NCBI GenBank assembly: GCA_020725465.1
Contig: DYEY01000074.1
Coordinates: 58,842-122,841 of the forward strand
Direction: 5' to 3'
Origin: Dethiobacter sp.
GTDB taxonomy: Bacteria; Bacillota; Dethiobacteria; Dethiobacterales; Dethiobacteraceae
DNA: 64,000 bases
Made by a program: the position numbers and the translations under genes
Part shown: one piece after another, positions 8,836 to 17,370 of the stretch
Position numbering within the stretch: position 1 is the first letter of the stretch
Layout: every line of letters begins with the position of its first letter
The notes under the pieces: generated by a model
What the model saw: the letters and a program-made list of their open reading frames with translations, nothing else
Told to the model about the DNA's origin: nothing
Databases searched by the model: none

Positions 8836-10182
8836 CTACATCCGGTTCAGGTGCCGCAAAATAAGTTCCCTGCGGTTATTGACCTCCAACTTGTGCAGGA
8901 TATTGCGCACGTGAAATTTTATGGTGTGCTTTGAGATATAAAGTTGCTGCGCCATCTCCGCATCACTTAAGCCCTGCAGCAGAAGCCTGTAAACCTTAAC
9001 CTCCATGGGTGTGAGCAGGTCAGGGACAATGTAAAAGTTGGATTTGCCGGCCGTCGTCTCCCCTGCCTCTGCTGGACGGTTCACCAGCTGGAAAGGATTT
9101 TGAAAAACAAAAGGTACCAGCAAGAAAACAAGGGTGAGGGCGGTGATAAAATGCACTGCCGGCGCCCGGCCCGGAATATCAAGACTGCTGATAATTACCG
9201 AGAAACCTATCATCAGTACACAGAAACCAAGACCGAGACCGAAAACACGGCGGCTCCTGTAATACCTGGCCAGCACCCACAGGGCGTACCAGAGAAAAAG
9301 GTCGGCCGCGGCAAGACCAAGGTTGAGAGCGGCCTGGTACGGCACTACCACCAAGGTCCGGTTTGATCCGGTAAGGGCGATCAAAAGGCCCACACCCAGC
9401 GCGCTCAGGCTGTAGGTGGCCAGATCGCCCGGCTGGCCGCGCCGGGCCAGGAACGCCAGCAACAGAATTGCTCCGGCATAGATAAGATAATTTATTGTGG
9501 CCTGCCAGTGGGGCGCGGCTGTTAACTCCAAAGCAAAGAAATGGTACCAAAGCCCTCCGATGAAATAAACGGCAATGATGAAAGCCGCCAGGGCTTTAAC
9601 GGTTTTTTCGCTGCCCGGCCGGTTTTGCCGCGGGGTTTCCCCCGGTGTGTCGGCGCCACACTCCGCCTGTAGCAGAAAAACGCCGCCAAGTACCAGCGCC
9701 GCCAGCAGGGCAAGCAGAGGCTCCGCCGGCGGTGTCAGAGGCGTATTAAGGGCGGCGCAAACCAGGTTGGCGCCGGCCATGGCGATGGCTAATATCAGAA
9801 GCGGCCGGTTATGGCCGGCAAACCGGGAAGCCCAGGCCAGAATAAAATAAGCTGAAGCCAAACCCAGTACAGAAAAAAGGAGGATGTCGACGATCAAAAT
9901 CCGGTGCAGGAAGGGATAGACCACTGTTAGTCCGGCAATCATGCCCCCGGCGGTCCACACCGTGCATCGACCGGCAGCAGCCCGGCCGGGCATCAGGTGC
10001 AAAAGCAAAAGCCCGGCGGCGTGGCTCAGGGTAAATGACAGGCCCAGCGCCAGGGCATTGTCTTTGGCTGTTTCCATAAGCAGGTAGCCAAAAAGGGGAA
10101 AGGTCAGCAGCCAGCCAAAGAAGGCGGCCAAGGCGACACCAAGACGGGTATCTTTTAATTTGTAGCCATTAGGATCATACAT
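8836..10182 (-). CDS. Membrane-anchored LuxR-family regulator (12 TM + HTH)
   Basis: A protein of 448 residues (start chosen at ATG 10182, AGGA 6 nt upstream; an in-frame GTG at 10224 would add 14 residues). About twelve hydrophobic segments fill residues 10-370, an MFS-like count. The C-terminal 65 residues are a LuxR/GerE helix-turn-helix (LTPMEVKVYRLLLQGLSDAE ... ISKHTIKFHVRNILHKLEV). There is no receiver or PAS domain, so the membrane part probably senses the signal. Family members of this build are regulators with mostly unknown ligands. It stands alone, convergent with selD. Confidence 0.82.
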   Translation of the reverse strand: MYDPNGYKLKDTRLGVALAAFFGWLLTFPLFGYLLMETAKDNALALGLSFTLSHAAGLLLLHLMPGRAAAGRCTVWTAGGMIAGLTVVYPFLHRILIVDILLFSVLGLASAYFILAWASRFAGHNRPLLILAIAMAGANLVCAALNTPLTPPAEPLLALLAALVLGGVFLLQAECGADTPGETPRQNRPGSEKTVKALAAFIIAVYFIGGLWYHFFALELTAAPHWQATINYLIYAGAILLLAFLARRGQPGDLATYSLSALGVGLLIALTGSNRTLVVVPYQAALNLGLAAADLFLWYALWVLARYYRSRRVFGLGLGFCVLMIGFSVIISSLDIPGRAPAVHFITALTLVFLLVPFVFQNPFQLVNRPAEAGETTAGKSNFYIVPDLLTPMEVKVYRLLLQGLSDAEMAQQLYISKHTIKFHVRNILHKLEVNNRRELILRHLNRM

Positions 10183-10316
10183 AAAACATCCTGCTTTATC
10201 ATTGGTGGTAAATCGCTTCACCAAAAATTTGCTAAATCCTGCCCATTTTGTGCTCCCAAAAACAAAAAATCCTACCCTAAAGGGGAGGGGGAATCTTCTT
10301 TAAGTCTCTTTAGCCA

Positions 10317-10362
10317 TAACACAAAGAAAATGGCCATTTAAATGGTTATCTTCTTTGTGTTA
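10317..10362. repeat. Inverted repeat, possible terminator
   Basis: A 12-bp stem (10317-10328 with 10351-10362), with a further small ATGG/CCAT pairing inside the loop. It lies in the 220-nt gap between the HPP gene and the LuxR-type gene and marks the left edge of the AT-rich island. No clear T-run follows on either strand. The rest of the gap shows nothing recognisable. Confidence 0.45.
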
Positions 10363-10404
10363 TTCAGGAGCCGGTTCTAAATTTAATGATCATTGGATAA
10401 TCCC

Positions 10405-10833
10405 TTAAAATCTAAAATCCCTGGACTCTGAGAAAAGGCAAATAAAAGAAGCTGATAAAATCAGAATTGCCACTCCAAGTGTTACCGGAACAAAGACAAA
10501 TTTATAACTCTGCTTAAAATAAACAGCTGCAAAAGCTGTGGCACCACCTGGAGGATGTAAAGTGCCAATAATATGCATAACTATTGCCGCAAGAGCAACA
10601 CCCACAGAAATGCTCCACCATGATGTCCCAACTAACTGGTAAACAGTTACACCTACCAATGCCGATAAAAGTTGCCCTCCTGCTACACTTTTTACTTCTG
10701 ACTTCAAATTAGTTGAGGTGAACAAGCCTATAGCGGAACTGGCCAAAGACGGAAAAAGAATTCCGGCTTCATATCGATAACCCAAATACGTTATAGGAGA
10801 GATTGCGAAAAATGTTCCCAGGATGAGAATCAT
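10405..10833 (-). CDS. HPP-family membrane protein
   Basis: A 142-residue protein with four TM helices and the family signature HPPGGATAFAA. Start at ATG 10833 is favoured because AGGAG sits 4 nt upstream; an ATG at 10881 would lie inside the preceding corrinoid gene. HPP proteins have been linked to nitrite transport in other organisms, but the substrate here is unknown. Last gene of the methyltransferase operon, 20 nt after the corrinoid protein gene. Confidence 0.75.
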   Translation of the reverse strand: MILILGTFFAISPITYLGYRYEAGILFPSLASSAIGLFTSTNLKSEVKSVAGGQLLSALVGVTVYQLVGTSWWSISVGVALAAIVMHIIGTLHPPGGATAFAAVYFKQSYKFVFVPVTLGVAILILSASFICLFSESRDFRF

Positions 10834-10853
10834 TAAACTCCTGATTTCTTTTT

Positions 10854-11498
10854 TTATTTTAAACCCACCCAAGCCTGGCATATCTTCACACCGTCTGCTG
10901 CGTTGGTTGTAAAAGCGTCGGCACCAATATACTCACAGGCATCTTTGTTAACCGGATTGCCCCCAATGATTATTTTTACACTGTCACGAAGTCCATTGGC
11001 CCCTATGCTATCCACAGTAATCTTCATGGAATCTAAAGCCAAGGTTAGCAACCCGCTCATACCCACTATCTGTGGGTTCACCTGCTTAATTTTTGCCACG
11101 AATGCCTCTGGACTTTGGTCGATACCCAAGTCATAGATTTCGAAACCAGCGGCTTCAGCTATACTCTTAAAAATATTCTTGCCTATGTCATGTAAATCAC
11201 CGGCTACGGTTCCCAAAACTATAGTGCCAACTTTTGTTGATGAGCCGGAGCCAATCACTGGTTTCAGCAACTCAACAGCTCTTGTCAGCAGTTCTCCGGC
11301 AAACATCATATCTCCAATAAAATATACGCCATCTTCAAAATATTTCCCTACTGCCTCCATCCCTTTCTGACACGCTGCCAACACTTCTTGCGCCTGATCA
11401 GAAGAGGGGTTGGAAGCAATAAAATCTTCTAACATACCGATAACCTTACCTTCTTCCAGTTCACCTACCGCTTGTTTTAGCGCCAGTAAATCTACCAT
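10854..11498 (-). CDS. Methyltransferase corrinoid protein (MtaC/MttC type)
   Basis: A 214-residue cobalamin carrier. The N-terminal helical cap domain (about 1-85) precedes a Rossmann B12 domain with the lower-ligand motif GDLHDIGKNI, followed by SGLLTLAL and GGNPVNKDACEYIGAD. The methyl group is held on Co and passed from the substrate methyltransferase to the pterin methyltransferase. Start ATG 11498 has GGGAGG 7 nt upstream; the longer frame to 11549 overlaps the previous gene. Codon use is AT-richer than in the flanks. Confidence 0.9.
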   Translation of the reverse strand: MVDLLALKQAVGELEEGKVIGMLEDFIASNPSSDQAQEVLAACQKGMEAVGKYFEDGVYFIGDMMFAGELLTRAVELLKPVIGSGSSTKVGTIVLGTVAGDLHDIGKNIFKSIAEAAGFEIYDLGIDQSPEAFVAKIKQVNPQIVGMSGLLTLALDSMKITVDSIGANGLRDSVKIIIGGNPVNKDACEYIGADAFTTNAADGVKICQAWVGLK

Positions 11499-11541
11499 GT
11501 GATTGCCTCCCATTTGCTTAAAATTTAAAATGTAAACCCAA

Positions 11542-12336
11542 TTACCCAATTAATTTTTTCCGGTATGCATCGAACCATTTACGGCACAGACGATCACGTC
11601 CCAAAAGAGCTTCGCAGGCTAAAATGGTAGCTCTTAAATCCCTGTTAAGGGGATCCATGATAGCTGAGTCCATGCCATTGTACAATGCCAATGCCAGGAA
11701 GTTTTGGTTGATTATTTTGCGAAGAGGCATACCGAAGGAAATATTGCTTAGCCCGGAAGTTACTTTTATCGTGGGATAAATCTCTTTCACATACCGCAAA
11801 GTTTCGATGAATTTTAACAGCGAAGTATTATCCGTTGATAATGCTGTAACCAGAGGATCTACAAAAATCCTGTCCGGGGAAATGCTGTGCTTTAATGCTT
11901 TCTCCACAATGGAACGAGTTATTTCTGTCCGTTTCTCAGAATCTGCAGGAATCCCGGCATTGTCGCACGTAAGCGCTATTACCTTCCAGTCTGTCCCCTC
12001 AATCAGCGGGAATATGACCTCACACTTTTCACCCTCTGCAGAGACAGAGTTGATTATTCCCGGAATTTTTGCATTTTTAAAGACTTTTGCAATCACTCTG
12101 ACGTTTGGGCTGTCTATACACAACGGCACCTTAACGGCATCCTGCACAATATCCATCATCCATACCAAAGTGTCGGCCTCATCCTCCGGATTGGTACCCG
12201 CACACACATCGAGATAATGTGCCCCGGCTTTTGCTTGCCGGACAGCCAGATCATAAATAAACTGTTCATTCCTTGCTTTAATAGCCTCTTTAACACTGGG
12301 AACAGACCCATTTAGTTTCTCACCAATTATAATCAT
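11542..12336 (-). CDS. Methyltetrahydrofolate:corrinoid methyltransferase
   Basis: A 264-residue TIM-barrel protein of the pterin-binding (DHPS-like) family, as in AcsE/MtgA/MtvA. Signatures are MIIIGEKLNGSVPSVKEAI, YLDVCAGTNPEDEADTL, PLCIDSPN and VDPLVTALSTD. It would move the methyl group between the corrinoid protein and tetrahydrofolate, feeding the methyl branch of the Wood-Ljungdahl pathway. It starts directly after the stop of the UroD-type gene. The reductive corrinoid activator is not in the window. Confidence 0.9.
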   Translation of the reverse strand: MIIIGEKLNGSVPSVKEAIKARNEQFIYDLAVRQAKAGAHYLDVCAGTNPEDEADTLVWMMDIVQDAVKVPLCIDSPNVRVIAKVFKNAKIPGIINSVSAEGEKCEVIFPLIEGTDWKVIALTCDNAGIPADSEKRTEITRSIVEKALKHSISPDRIFVDPLVTALSTDNTSLLKFIETLRYVKEIYPTIKVTSGLSNISFGMPLRKIINQNFLALALYNGMDSAIMDPLNRDLRATILACEALLGRDRLCRKWFDAYRKKLIG

Positions 12337-13590
12337 TTAATATTCCCCATATTTAAAGACTGCTTCTGTCATTGCTTTGACATTTTGAATTTTTGCCGGC
12401 CCAATACCATTAAAGGGAAGTGAATAAATAAAGCCTCGGGTAGATTTCATTTCAGCCAACAACTCCCTGACCCGTTGGTCAACATTATCTGGGGTCCCGC
12501 CTATGAGTAGGGCCGGGGGGATGCCACCTGCGATACATGAGTGCTCACCTATTACCTGTTTAGCTCTGGTTAGATCTGTCCGGTCAAACCAGGCAATTGC
12601 CTTCCCTTCAGGTATCTCCAGAATTGTATCAAGCAAGTGATCATGCTCACCCTGGAAGGAGAACAATGGTGTAAAGTTTGCCTTGATCAGCTCTTCAGCA
12701 ATGTATTTAATATAAGGCCAGTGAAATTCTTTGTATTGTTTGTAAGAAAGGAAACTGTTGTACCATACCGGCAGGAAAACCCGGCGGGATCCTGTTAATT
12801 CATAGGATAATTGGCCGGTGGCTTTACCAACGGCCAAAAACACCGGTGCCATCTCTTCACAGAATTTTTTAATTTTAGCCGGATAACGACGAATATCGAA
12901 TAAAACTTTATCAAAGTTTCGCAGAAAGGCTCCCAGGAAATCGAGGGGATTGGGTGCCAGAGCCATGTACCATGGAGGACAATTTACTTCTTTCATCTTT
13001 TTGGTAAAAGCAACCACGTTGGCCAGGGCTGCACTTAATTGCATTCCAAAATTAATGAGGGCTGAATTGGCCTGAGCGCTCCCTGGTTGCGAAAGGCTTC
13101 CATATACCCGTGGCACAATTCTTTCAGATAAAAACTGAAATGGGTTTTCAATCAAAGCGTCATATTCGTACTCACTCATTAGAGGTTCTTCTATTGTAAA
13201 TTGCGATTCCCTGTCCTTGGGCAACTCTCTGCCTGGTTGTTTAGAATACTTATCCTTCAGAATATCATGGCCAAAGCCTCCTCCCATTACAGAAGCAATT
13301 GCCACATTGATTGCCAGTTCAGGGTTGGTTGCTGCCAACGATAGCCCGAGGGGCACCGTTTCAAAGGAACGCAAAAAGCATACCGCATCCCAATTAAAGT
13401 CAAGGGCGAATTTTGCCGCTGCCTCTGTATATTTTTCGTTATCATAAAACATCTCCTCATATGAGATATTTGAATATTTTGCTGGAAAATACAAAGTGGC
13501 TACAGCAATTGGAACCCGATCAACACTTTGAAGTCTTGCACAATTATCTAACCGTTCGAGCTTTTTTTCATAAGTATATTGAGCTGACAT
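12337..13590 (-). CDS. Uroporphyrinogen-decarboxylase-family methyltransferase
   Basis: A 417-residue UroD-fold protein; ATG 13590 has AGGGGGTG 5-6 nt upstream. The C-terminal part has CIAGGIPPALLIGGTPDNVD, typical of the family, and FQGEHDHLL before it. Within this operon it is most likely the substrate-side methyltransferase (MT I) that methylates the corrinoid protein, as MtaA/MtvB relatives do, rather than a heme enzyme. The methyl donor (methoxy-aromatic, methylamine, betaine or other) cannot be told from sequence. First gene of the operon. Confidence 0.8.
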   Translation of the reverse strand: MSAQYTYEKKLERLDNCARLQSVDRVPIAVATLYFPAKYSNISYEEMFYDNEKYTEAAAKFALDFNWDAVCFLRSFETVPLGLSLAATNPELAINVAIASVMGGGFGHDILKDKYSKQPGRELPKDRESQFTIEEPLMSEYEYDALIENPFQFLSERIVPRVYGSLSQPGSAQANSALINFGMQLSAALANVVAFTKKMKEVNCPPWYMALAPNPLDFLGAFLRNFDKVLFDIRRYPAKIKKFCEEMAPVFLAVGKATGQLSYELTGSRRVFLPVWYNSFLSYKQYKEFHWPYIKYIAEELIKANFTPLFSFQGEHDHLLDTILEIPEGKAIAWFDRTDLTRAKQVIGEHSCIAGGIPPALLIGGTPDNVDQRVRELLAEMKSTRGFIYSLPFNGIGPAKIQNVKAMTEAVFKYGEY

Positions 13591-13895
13591 TCCAACACCC
13601 CCTTGAATTAATTTTTGTTGTCCCACTGTGCTACCGGTCTATAGATTCTCATTTTTCACCACCTTCCGGCAAATTAGAGGCAGTTCTTCAAAAGTCAGCT
13701 TTATTGCTTTAAACATTGATTATTTTGTATTATAAATTGTATTATATTATATGTCAATATATTCAATTATTATTTATTTTATTATATTATATAGCACTGT
13801 ATAATTAGATTTACAAAACCCCCAATTAAGTTGCTATGTAAAAATTATTGTGATATCATTTTACTGCAATTCCACAAAAATGCAGGTGATGGAAA
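13591..13895. promoter_or_regulatory. Divergent AT-rich control region with direct repeat
   Basis: A 305-nt gap between the methyltransferase operon (leftward) and its likely regulator (rightward). It is extremely AT-rich from about 13,690 to 13,870. The 12-mer ATTATATTATAT occurs at 13741-13752 and again at 13781-13792, exactly 40 nt apart. A TATAAT at 13800-13805 could be a -10 box for the rightward gene. Operator function is inference. Confidence 0.4.
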
Positions 13896-14654
13896 ATGAA
13901 CGATGAACTATATACCGTTGATGAGGTCGCAGAAATTCTAAGGACAACATCTAATACCATCTACAGATGGCTTCGCAGCGGAAAGCTGCCTGGTGTTAAA
14001 ATAGGCAAAGAATGGCGTATAAAAAAGATAGCATTGAATTCCACCCTGACAGAAACCAATATTCTTGTTACAAAAAAAAATAAGAATATATGGGACAAAA
14101 TTGATTCACATCATAACCACGTCTTAGCGGTTACCAGCAATGAAACTTCTCTTTATAACCTCGAAGCGGAATTCTTTAAAAAGGGGTTAACAAAAGGCTA
14201 CCGATTATTTAAAGGATGTTGGTGGCAGCATCCCGATGACGTCAGGCAGGAGTTATCTTTACGGGGGCTGTCTGTTGAAGAGCTGGAAAAAAACAATCTG
14301 CTGAAAATCATCAATTTAGCGGACCAATTCAATAGGTCGGGAATAATCGGGCCGGTCCAATCATGGTCAGAGGAAGCTACAATAACCCTTGAGTTAGGGT
14401 ATAATAAAATGTGGGGCTCTGGGTCGCCGCATTTAACATCATGCGGAGCACATTTCCCGAACCTGATTAATTTCGAGAGTTATCTGAACCAAGCAATCAG
14501 CAGATATCCTATAGTGGGAATTTGCCCTTATATTTTTGACAATTTAAAAGAACCGTGCTTTTCCCAAATTATAGATTTAATTAACCATCACAAAAACGTT
14601 ATCTTTGCCAACAACAATGTTAAAGCTTTATTATATCTTGAGAGTGAAAAATAG
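13896..14654 (+). CDS. HTH regulator with MEDS sensory domain (DcmR-like)
   Basis: A 252-residue protein. Residues 1-50 are an excisionase/MerR-type helix-turn-helix (YTVDEVAEILRTTSNTIYRW ... KIGKEWRIKK). Residues 70-250 resemble the MEDS domain found in regulators of methanogens and methylotrophs such as DcmR (NHVLAVTSNETSLYNLEAEF, FKKGLTKGYRLF, and CPYIFD). It is divergent from the methyltransferase operon and AT-rich like it, so it most likely controls that operon in response to a C1 substrate. The domain call rests on pattern, not on a search. Confidence 0.72.
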   Translation: MNDELYTVDEVAEILRTTSNTIYRWLRSGKLPGVKIGKEWRIKKIALNSTLTETNILVTKKNKNIWDKIDSHHNHVLAVTSNETSLYNLEAEFFKKGLTKGYRLFKGCWWQHPDDVRQELSLRGLSVEELEKNNLLKIINLADQFNRSGIIGPVQSWSEEATITLELGYNKMWGSGSPHLTSCGAHFPNLINFESYLNQAISRYPIVGICPYIFDNLKEPCFSQIIDLINHHKNVIFANNNVKALLYLESEK

Positions 14655-14665
14655 AGATACTGCAG

Positions 14666-14709
14666 CAAAGGCATAAAGGGGGAAGCCCTTTATGCCTTTG
14701 TATTTTTTA
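14666..14709 (+). terminator. Rho-independent terminator
   Basis: A perfect 15-bp stem (14666-14680 with 14686-14700) is followed by TATTTTTTAT. It ends the regulator gene and the AT-rich island. Confidence 0.85.
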
Positions 14710-14807
14710 TGTAAGCCTTGACATTAATCGTCAAAAAATATTGTTGATAATAACTTGCCATTTTGGAAAAAGCTATTAACAGATTAAATAACAAGCGGGT
14801 GTCATAA

Positions 14808-15287
14808 TTGCTGAATATCAATGTTCCGCACGATATATATTATTTTGCCCTTGCCTTCTTAATGGTGTTCTTCATGCTGGCTCTGGTGCCCGCACCGGAC
14901 CGGAGGGAACTGTTTGGCCTCAGCCTGCTTTGGGGCTTTGGCGGCAACCTTATTTTTGTAGCTGTCTTTGGCGGGTTGCTTAACCTGTTTCATTGGCAGG
15001 AAACACCTTTTACTTTCCTGGGTTCGCCTTTTGTACTGAACCTGGCCTGGAGCCCAGCCATTATGATTTACCTTTATTTCAAACCGGAAAAGAAAAGCCT
15101 GTTCTGGTTGTACCTGGTATCTTTCTCGCTGGTAAGCGCAGGACTGGATGCTGTTTTTAACCAGCTGGGAAGCCTGGTGTATATAGCCTGGCATCCCGCC
15201 GCCCGTTTCGCGGTGGCAGTGGTATGGTTGCTGGCAGCCAACATTCACTTCAACTACCTGGCCAAAAACAAAATTACGCTGTTCTAG
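14808..15287 (+). CDS. Hypothetical membrane protein (about 5 TM)
   Basis: A 159-residue protein with a TTG start and only a weak ribosome site. Five hydrophobic segments are visible (about 10-28, 38-58, 72-92, 98-118, 128-150). No motif is recognised. Its size and topology resemble the protein at 16812-17300, and both end shortly after a helix near an aromatic and basic tail. The gene converges on the NRDE gene with a 4-nt overlap. Confidence 0.6.
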   Translation: MLNINVPHDIYYFALAFLMVFFMLALVPAPDRRELFGLSLLWGFGGNLIFVAVFGGLLNLFHWQETPFTFLGSPFVLNLAWSPAIMIYLYFKPEKKSLFWLYLVSFSLVSAGLDAVFNQLGSLVYIAWHPAARFAVAVVWLLAANIHFNYLAKNKITLF

Positions 15288-16042
15288 GCCGCTTCAAAGG
15301 AAACCTCCTGCCAAGCCTCACTGCCAGGGGTAAATGTGCGTTCCGTGAAGGATGCCCTGCCGGCGCGGTCAATTAACAGGACGGTGGAAGACCTGGTGCC
15401 GTAAGCAGGCGACCGGACAAAAACAGGGGACAGTATCCGTTCCCAGGTAAGGCCTACTCCGGTCTGGGGGAGTTTTTCGTCCGGGGCGGGTGTTTTGTCG
15501 GCCAGCAGGTCGAACAACCGGGCGGGTTCGATATAGCTTTCCGCCAGTACTGCGGCCAGGCTTTCTTTGGCTCTTTCAACCTTGGGCCATGGGGTATCCA
15601 GCAGGTGATTGCTCAGTCCATGAAGACCGGGGTTTACCCGGCGCGGAGACTTTTCAACGTTGGAATAGTACCAGAGAGAAAGGCTGTCCCCGACCAGCAG
15701 GCTGAACCCGTTATAAAGCCCGCTTTTTTTATTTATTTCCGCGAGGTAAGACTCAGGTGAAAGGGTGCCGAGCAGGAAATCGCTTACCAGTTCACCCCGG
15801 GACCTGGCTTTTAGAAGGTGGCGTGATGGGTCGCGGTAGTTGGTCAGCGCCGCCAGGCGGCCTGACATGTTCAGGCCAAGCCATGTGCCGCCCGACAGCA
15901 GGTCGCGCCCGGCTATTACATCTTCGTTTTCCGGCCAGACAGCGGCGGTTGCGGTGGGGCGGTCGTAATACTCGTCCCGGTTAGCGGCCAGCACCAGGCG
16001 GTAGCGCGGGTGACAATCAAAGGCAAATACAATAAGGCACAT
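15284..16042 (-). CDS. NRDE-family (TANGO2-like) protein
   Basis: A 252-residue protein beginning MCLIVFAFDCHPRYRLVLAA with the defining NRDE motif (AANRDEYYDRPT). ATG 16042 with GGAGGG upstream is preferred over an upstream in-frame start at 16072. Further family motifs are GGTWLGLNMSGRLAALTNYR and GLSNHLLDTPWPKV. TANGO2 relatives have been connected to heme or Golgi functions in eukaryotes; the bacterial role is unsettled. Follows the gene at 16059-16601 by 16 nt. Confidence 0.85.
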   Translation of the reverse strand: MCLIVFAFDCHPRYRLVLAANRDEYYDRPTATAAVWPENEDVIAGRDLLSGGTWLGLNMSGRLAALTNYRDPSRHLLKARSRGELVSDFLLGTLSPESYLAEINKKSGLYNGFSLLVGDSLSLWYYSNVEKSPRRVNPGLHGLSNHLLDTPWPKVERAKESLAAVLAESYIEPARLFDLLADKTPAPDEKLPQTGVGLTWERILSPVFVRSPAYGTRSSTVLLIDRAGRASFTERTFTPGSEAWQEVSFEAA

Positions 16043-16058
16043 GGTATTCCCTCCAGCC

Positions 16059-16601
16059 CTAGCGGGTAACAAAGGAGATAAGGATGTCCCGGGATGACTC
16101 TCCGGGAGGTGTTACCGCCAGCCAGTAGACGTAGAGGCCTTCCAGCCAATAATAGTGGTCCATACCTATGCCTGTGACGTGATAAACTTCAGTGTCCCCG
16201 GCCATGAAGGTTTCCTTTTCCGTAAAGACGGTGCTGGCGGGCATCTTCTCCACCATCAGGCGCATCAGTTCCGCTGCTTCTTCTGCAGCGTGCGAAACCG
16301 ACACCCAGACGTATATTTCCGACGAATCTCCCTCGTAACGGGCAATGAGGCCGTCTGCCAGAGGGAAGTCGGCCCTGTGCAACCGGATGATATCACGTAC
16401 AGCCCCGGGGCCGCTGTAGAAGCTGGCAAGGCTCGCCCCGCCCAGTTGTGATGGCAGCGGGGGGAGGGGTGAGTTGTTGTCAGCGGGAAGGACTGCGGGC
16501 GGCCGGTATGGGGGATTTTGCTCTCCGCCGGGGAATCTGCTGTAGGCCAACGTGACCAGTATCACCGCGATAAGGATATAATAAGGACGGTTTTTGTTCA
16601 T
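16059..16601 (-). CDS. Hypothetical membrane-anchored protein
   Basis: A 180-residue protein with an N-terminal signal anchor (about 7-22) and a Pro-rich linker (about 28-52). The globular domain is about 125 residues, with an extracytoplasmic position expected. I do not recognise the family. The domain contains IARYEGDSSEIYVWVSVSH and a YHVTGIGMDHYYW stretch. It is upstream of, and probably co-transcribed with, the NRDE gene. Confidence 0.6.
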   Translation of the reverse strand: MNKNRPYYILIAVILVTLAYSRFPGGEQNPPYRPPAVLPADNNSPLPPLPSQLGGASLASFYSGPGAVRDIIRLHRADFPLADGLIARYEGDSSEIYVWVSVSHAAEEAAELMRLMVEKMPASTVFTEKETFMAGDTEVYHVTGIGMDHYYWLEGLYVYWLAVTPPGESSRDILISFVTR

Positions 16602-16811
16602 GGCTGCCTCCGCAATATTAGTTTGACCTGTCTATTATACCAGAAAAATTCCCCCGGCGGCAGAGGGGTGGTGTCTGGCTGGTGTTCGGTCAATTCAGCC
16701 AAAATGTTTCAGGGAGTTAAAACCAGCCCCGTTTAAAGCTACCCCCGGGAGCAAAGACTAACATTAACATTACGGCCTGGTATCCGGGGGGTGCTGTTTT
16801 TGGAGGTGCTG

Positions 16812-17300
16812 GTGAATTTCCTCGACCGGTATAACCTGCCCTGGTTTTTGCTGGCTGTTTTTTCCTGGACGGTGGTGCGACTGGCCGGTAAAAGAGAAGA
16901 CCTGCGGCACGGTTTTCCGGTGGGCGTCTGGACCATGGCAGTGGGAGGCGTGCTCGAGCAGTTTTTTATTGAAAATAAGTTCTGGTCTGAAAGGTTTATT
17001 ATGGTGCCGGTGGGCGAGATGGACCTTTTCCTTTTAATCGGGCCGTTCTTTGCCCTGGGCATACTTTTGATTCGCTTTCTGCCGGAAAGCACCGCGGGCA
17101 GATTGCTGGCGGTTCTGGGCTGGTCCTTATTGGCTGTTATTTTCGAATTTCTGGCGGTTCAGCTTGGTTTTCTTGCCTACCATCCCCGGAACTGGAGCGG
17201 CGGCCATTCGCTGGCTGGCTACTTCCTGGCGCTGATGTCGGCGCTTGGCTTTTATTTTATTTACTACCACATCGGTGATGCCAAAAGAAAGCGTTGGTAG
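16812..17300 (+). CDS. Hypothetical membrane protein (about 5 TM)
   Basis: A 162-residue protein; GTG 16812 has GGAGG 5 nt upstream, while an in-frame GTG at 16791 lacks one. Five TM segments are visible. The stretch DLRHGFPVGVWTMAVGGVLE followed by WSERF recalls CBO0543-type small membrane proteins of Clostridia, but the resemblance is weak. Possibly related to the protein at 14808-15287. Confidence 0.58.
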   Translation: MNFLDRYNLPWFLLAVFSWTVVRLAGKREDLRHGFPVGVWTMAVGGVLEQFFIENKFWSERFIMVPVGEMDLFLLIGPFFALGILLIRFLPESTAGRLLAVLGWSLLAVIFEFLAVQLGFLAYHPRNWSGGHSLAGYFLALMSALGFYFIYYHIGDAKRKRW

Positions 17301-17327
17301 GTTGTTGGTGTGACTGCGGTCACGGCA

Positions 17328-17368
17328 AAAATCCCTCCCGCTTTATATGATCAGACCGGAGGGATTTT
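17328..17368 (+). terminator. Stem-loop, terminator or RBS-masking hairpin
   Basis: An 11-bp perfect stem (17328-17338 with 17358-17368) with a 19-nt loop, 27 nt after the membrane-protein gene. Its right arm contains GGAGGG, the possible ribosome site of a 30-residue ORF. No T-run follows. Confidence 0.4.
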
Positions 17369-17370
17369 AA

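Noticed and set aside
12337..13590. Heme-pathway uroporphyrinogen decarboxylase (HemE)
   Set aside because: It is in an operon with a corrinoid protein and a methyl-THF methyltransferase, is longer than HemE and lacks its N-terminal signature; heme here is made through siroheme, which needs no HemE.
13720..13870. Replication origin or CRISPR leader
   Set aside because: AT-rich with short repeats, but no DnaA boxes, no regularly spaced repeats and no cas genes; best explained as a divergent promoter region.
10317..14700. Mobile element with attachment sites
   Set aside because: The island is AT-rich and hairpin-bounded, but the hairpins are not similar to each other and no integrase, transposase or direct-repeat ends are seen.
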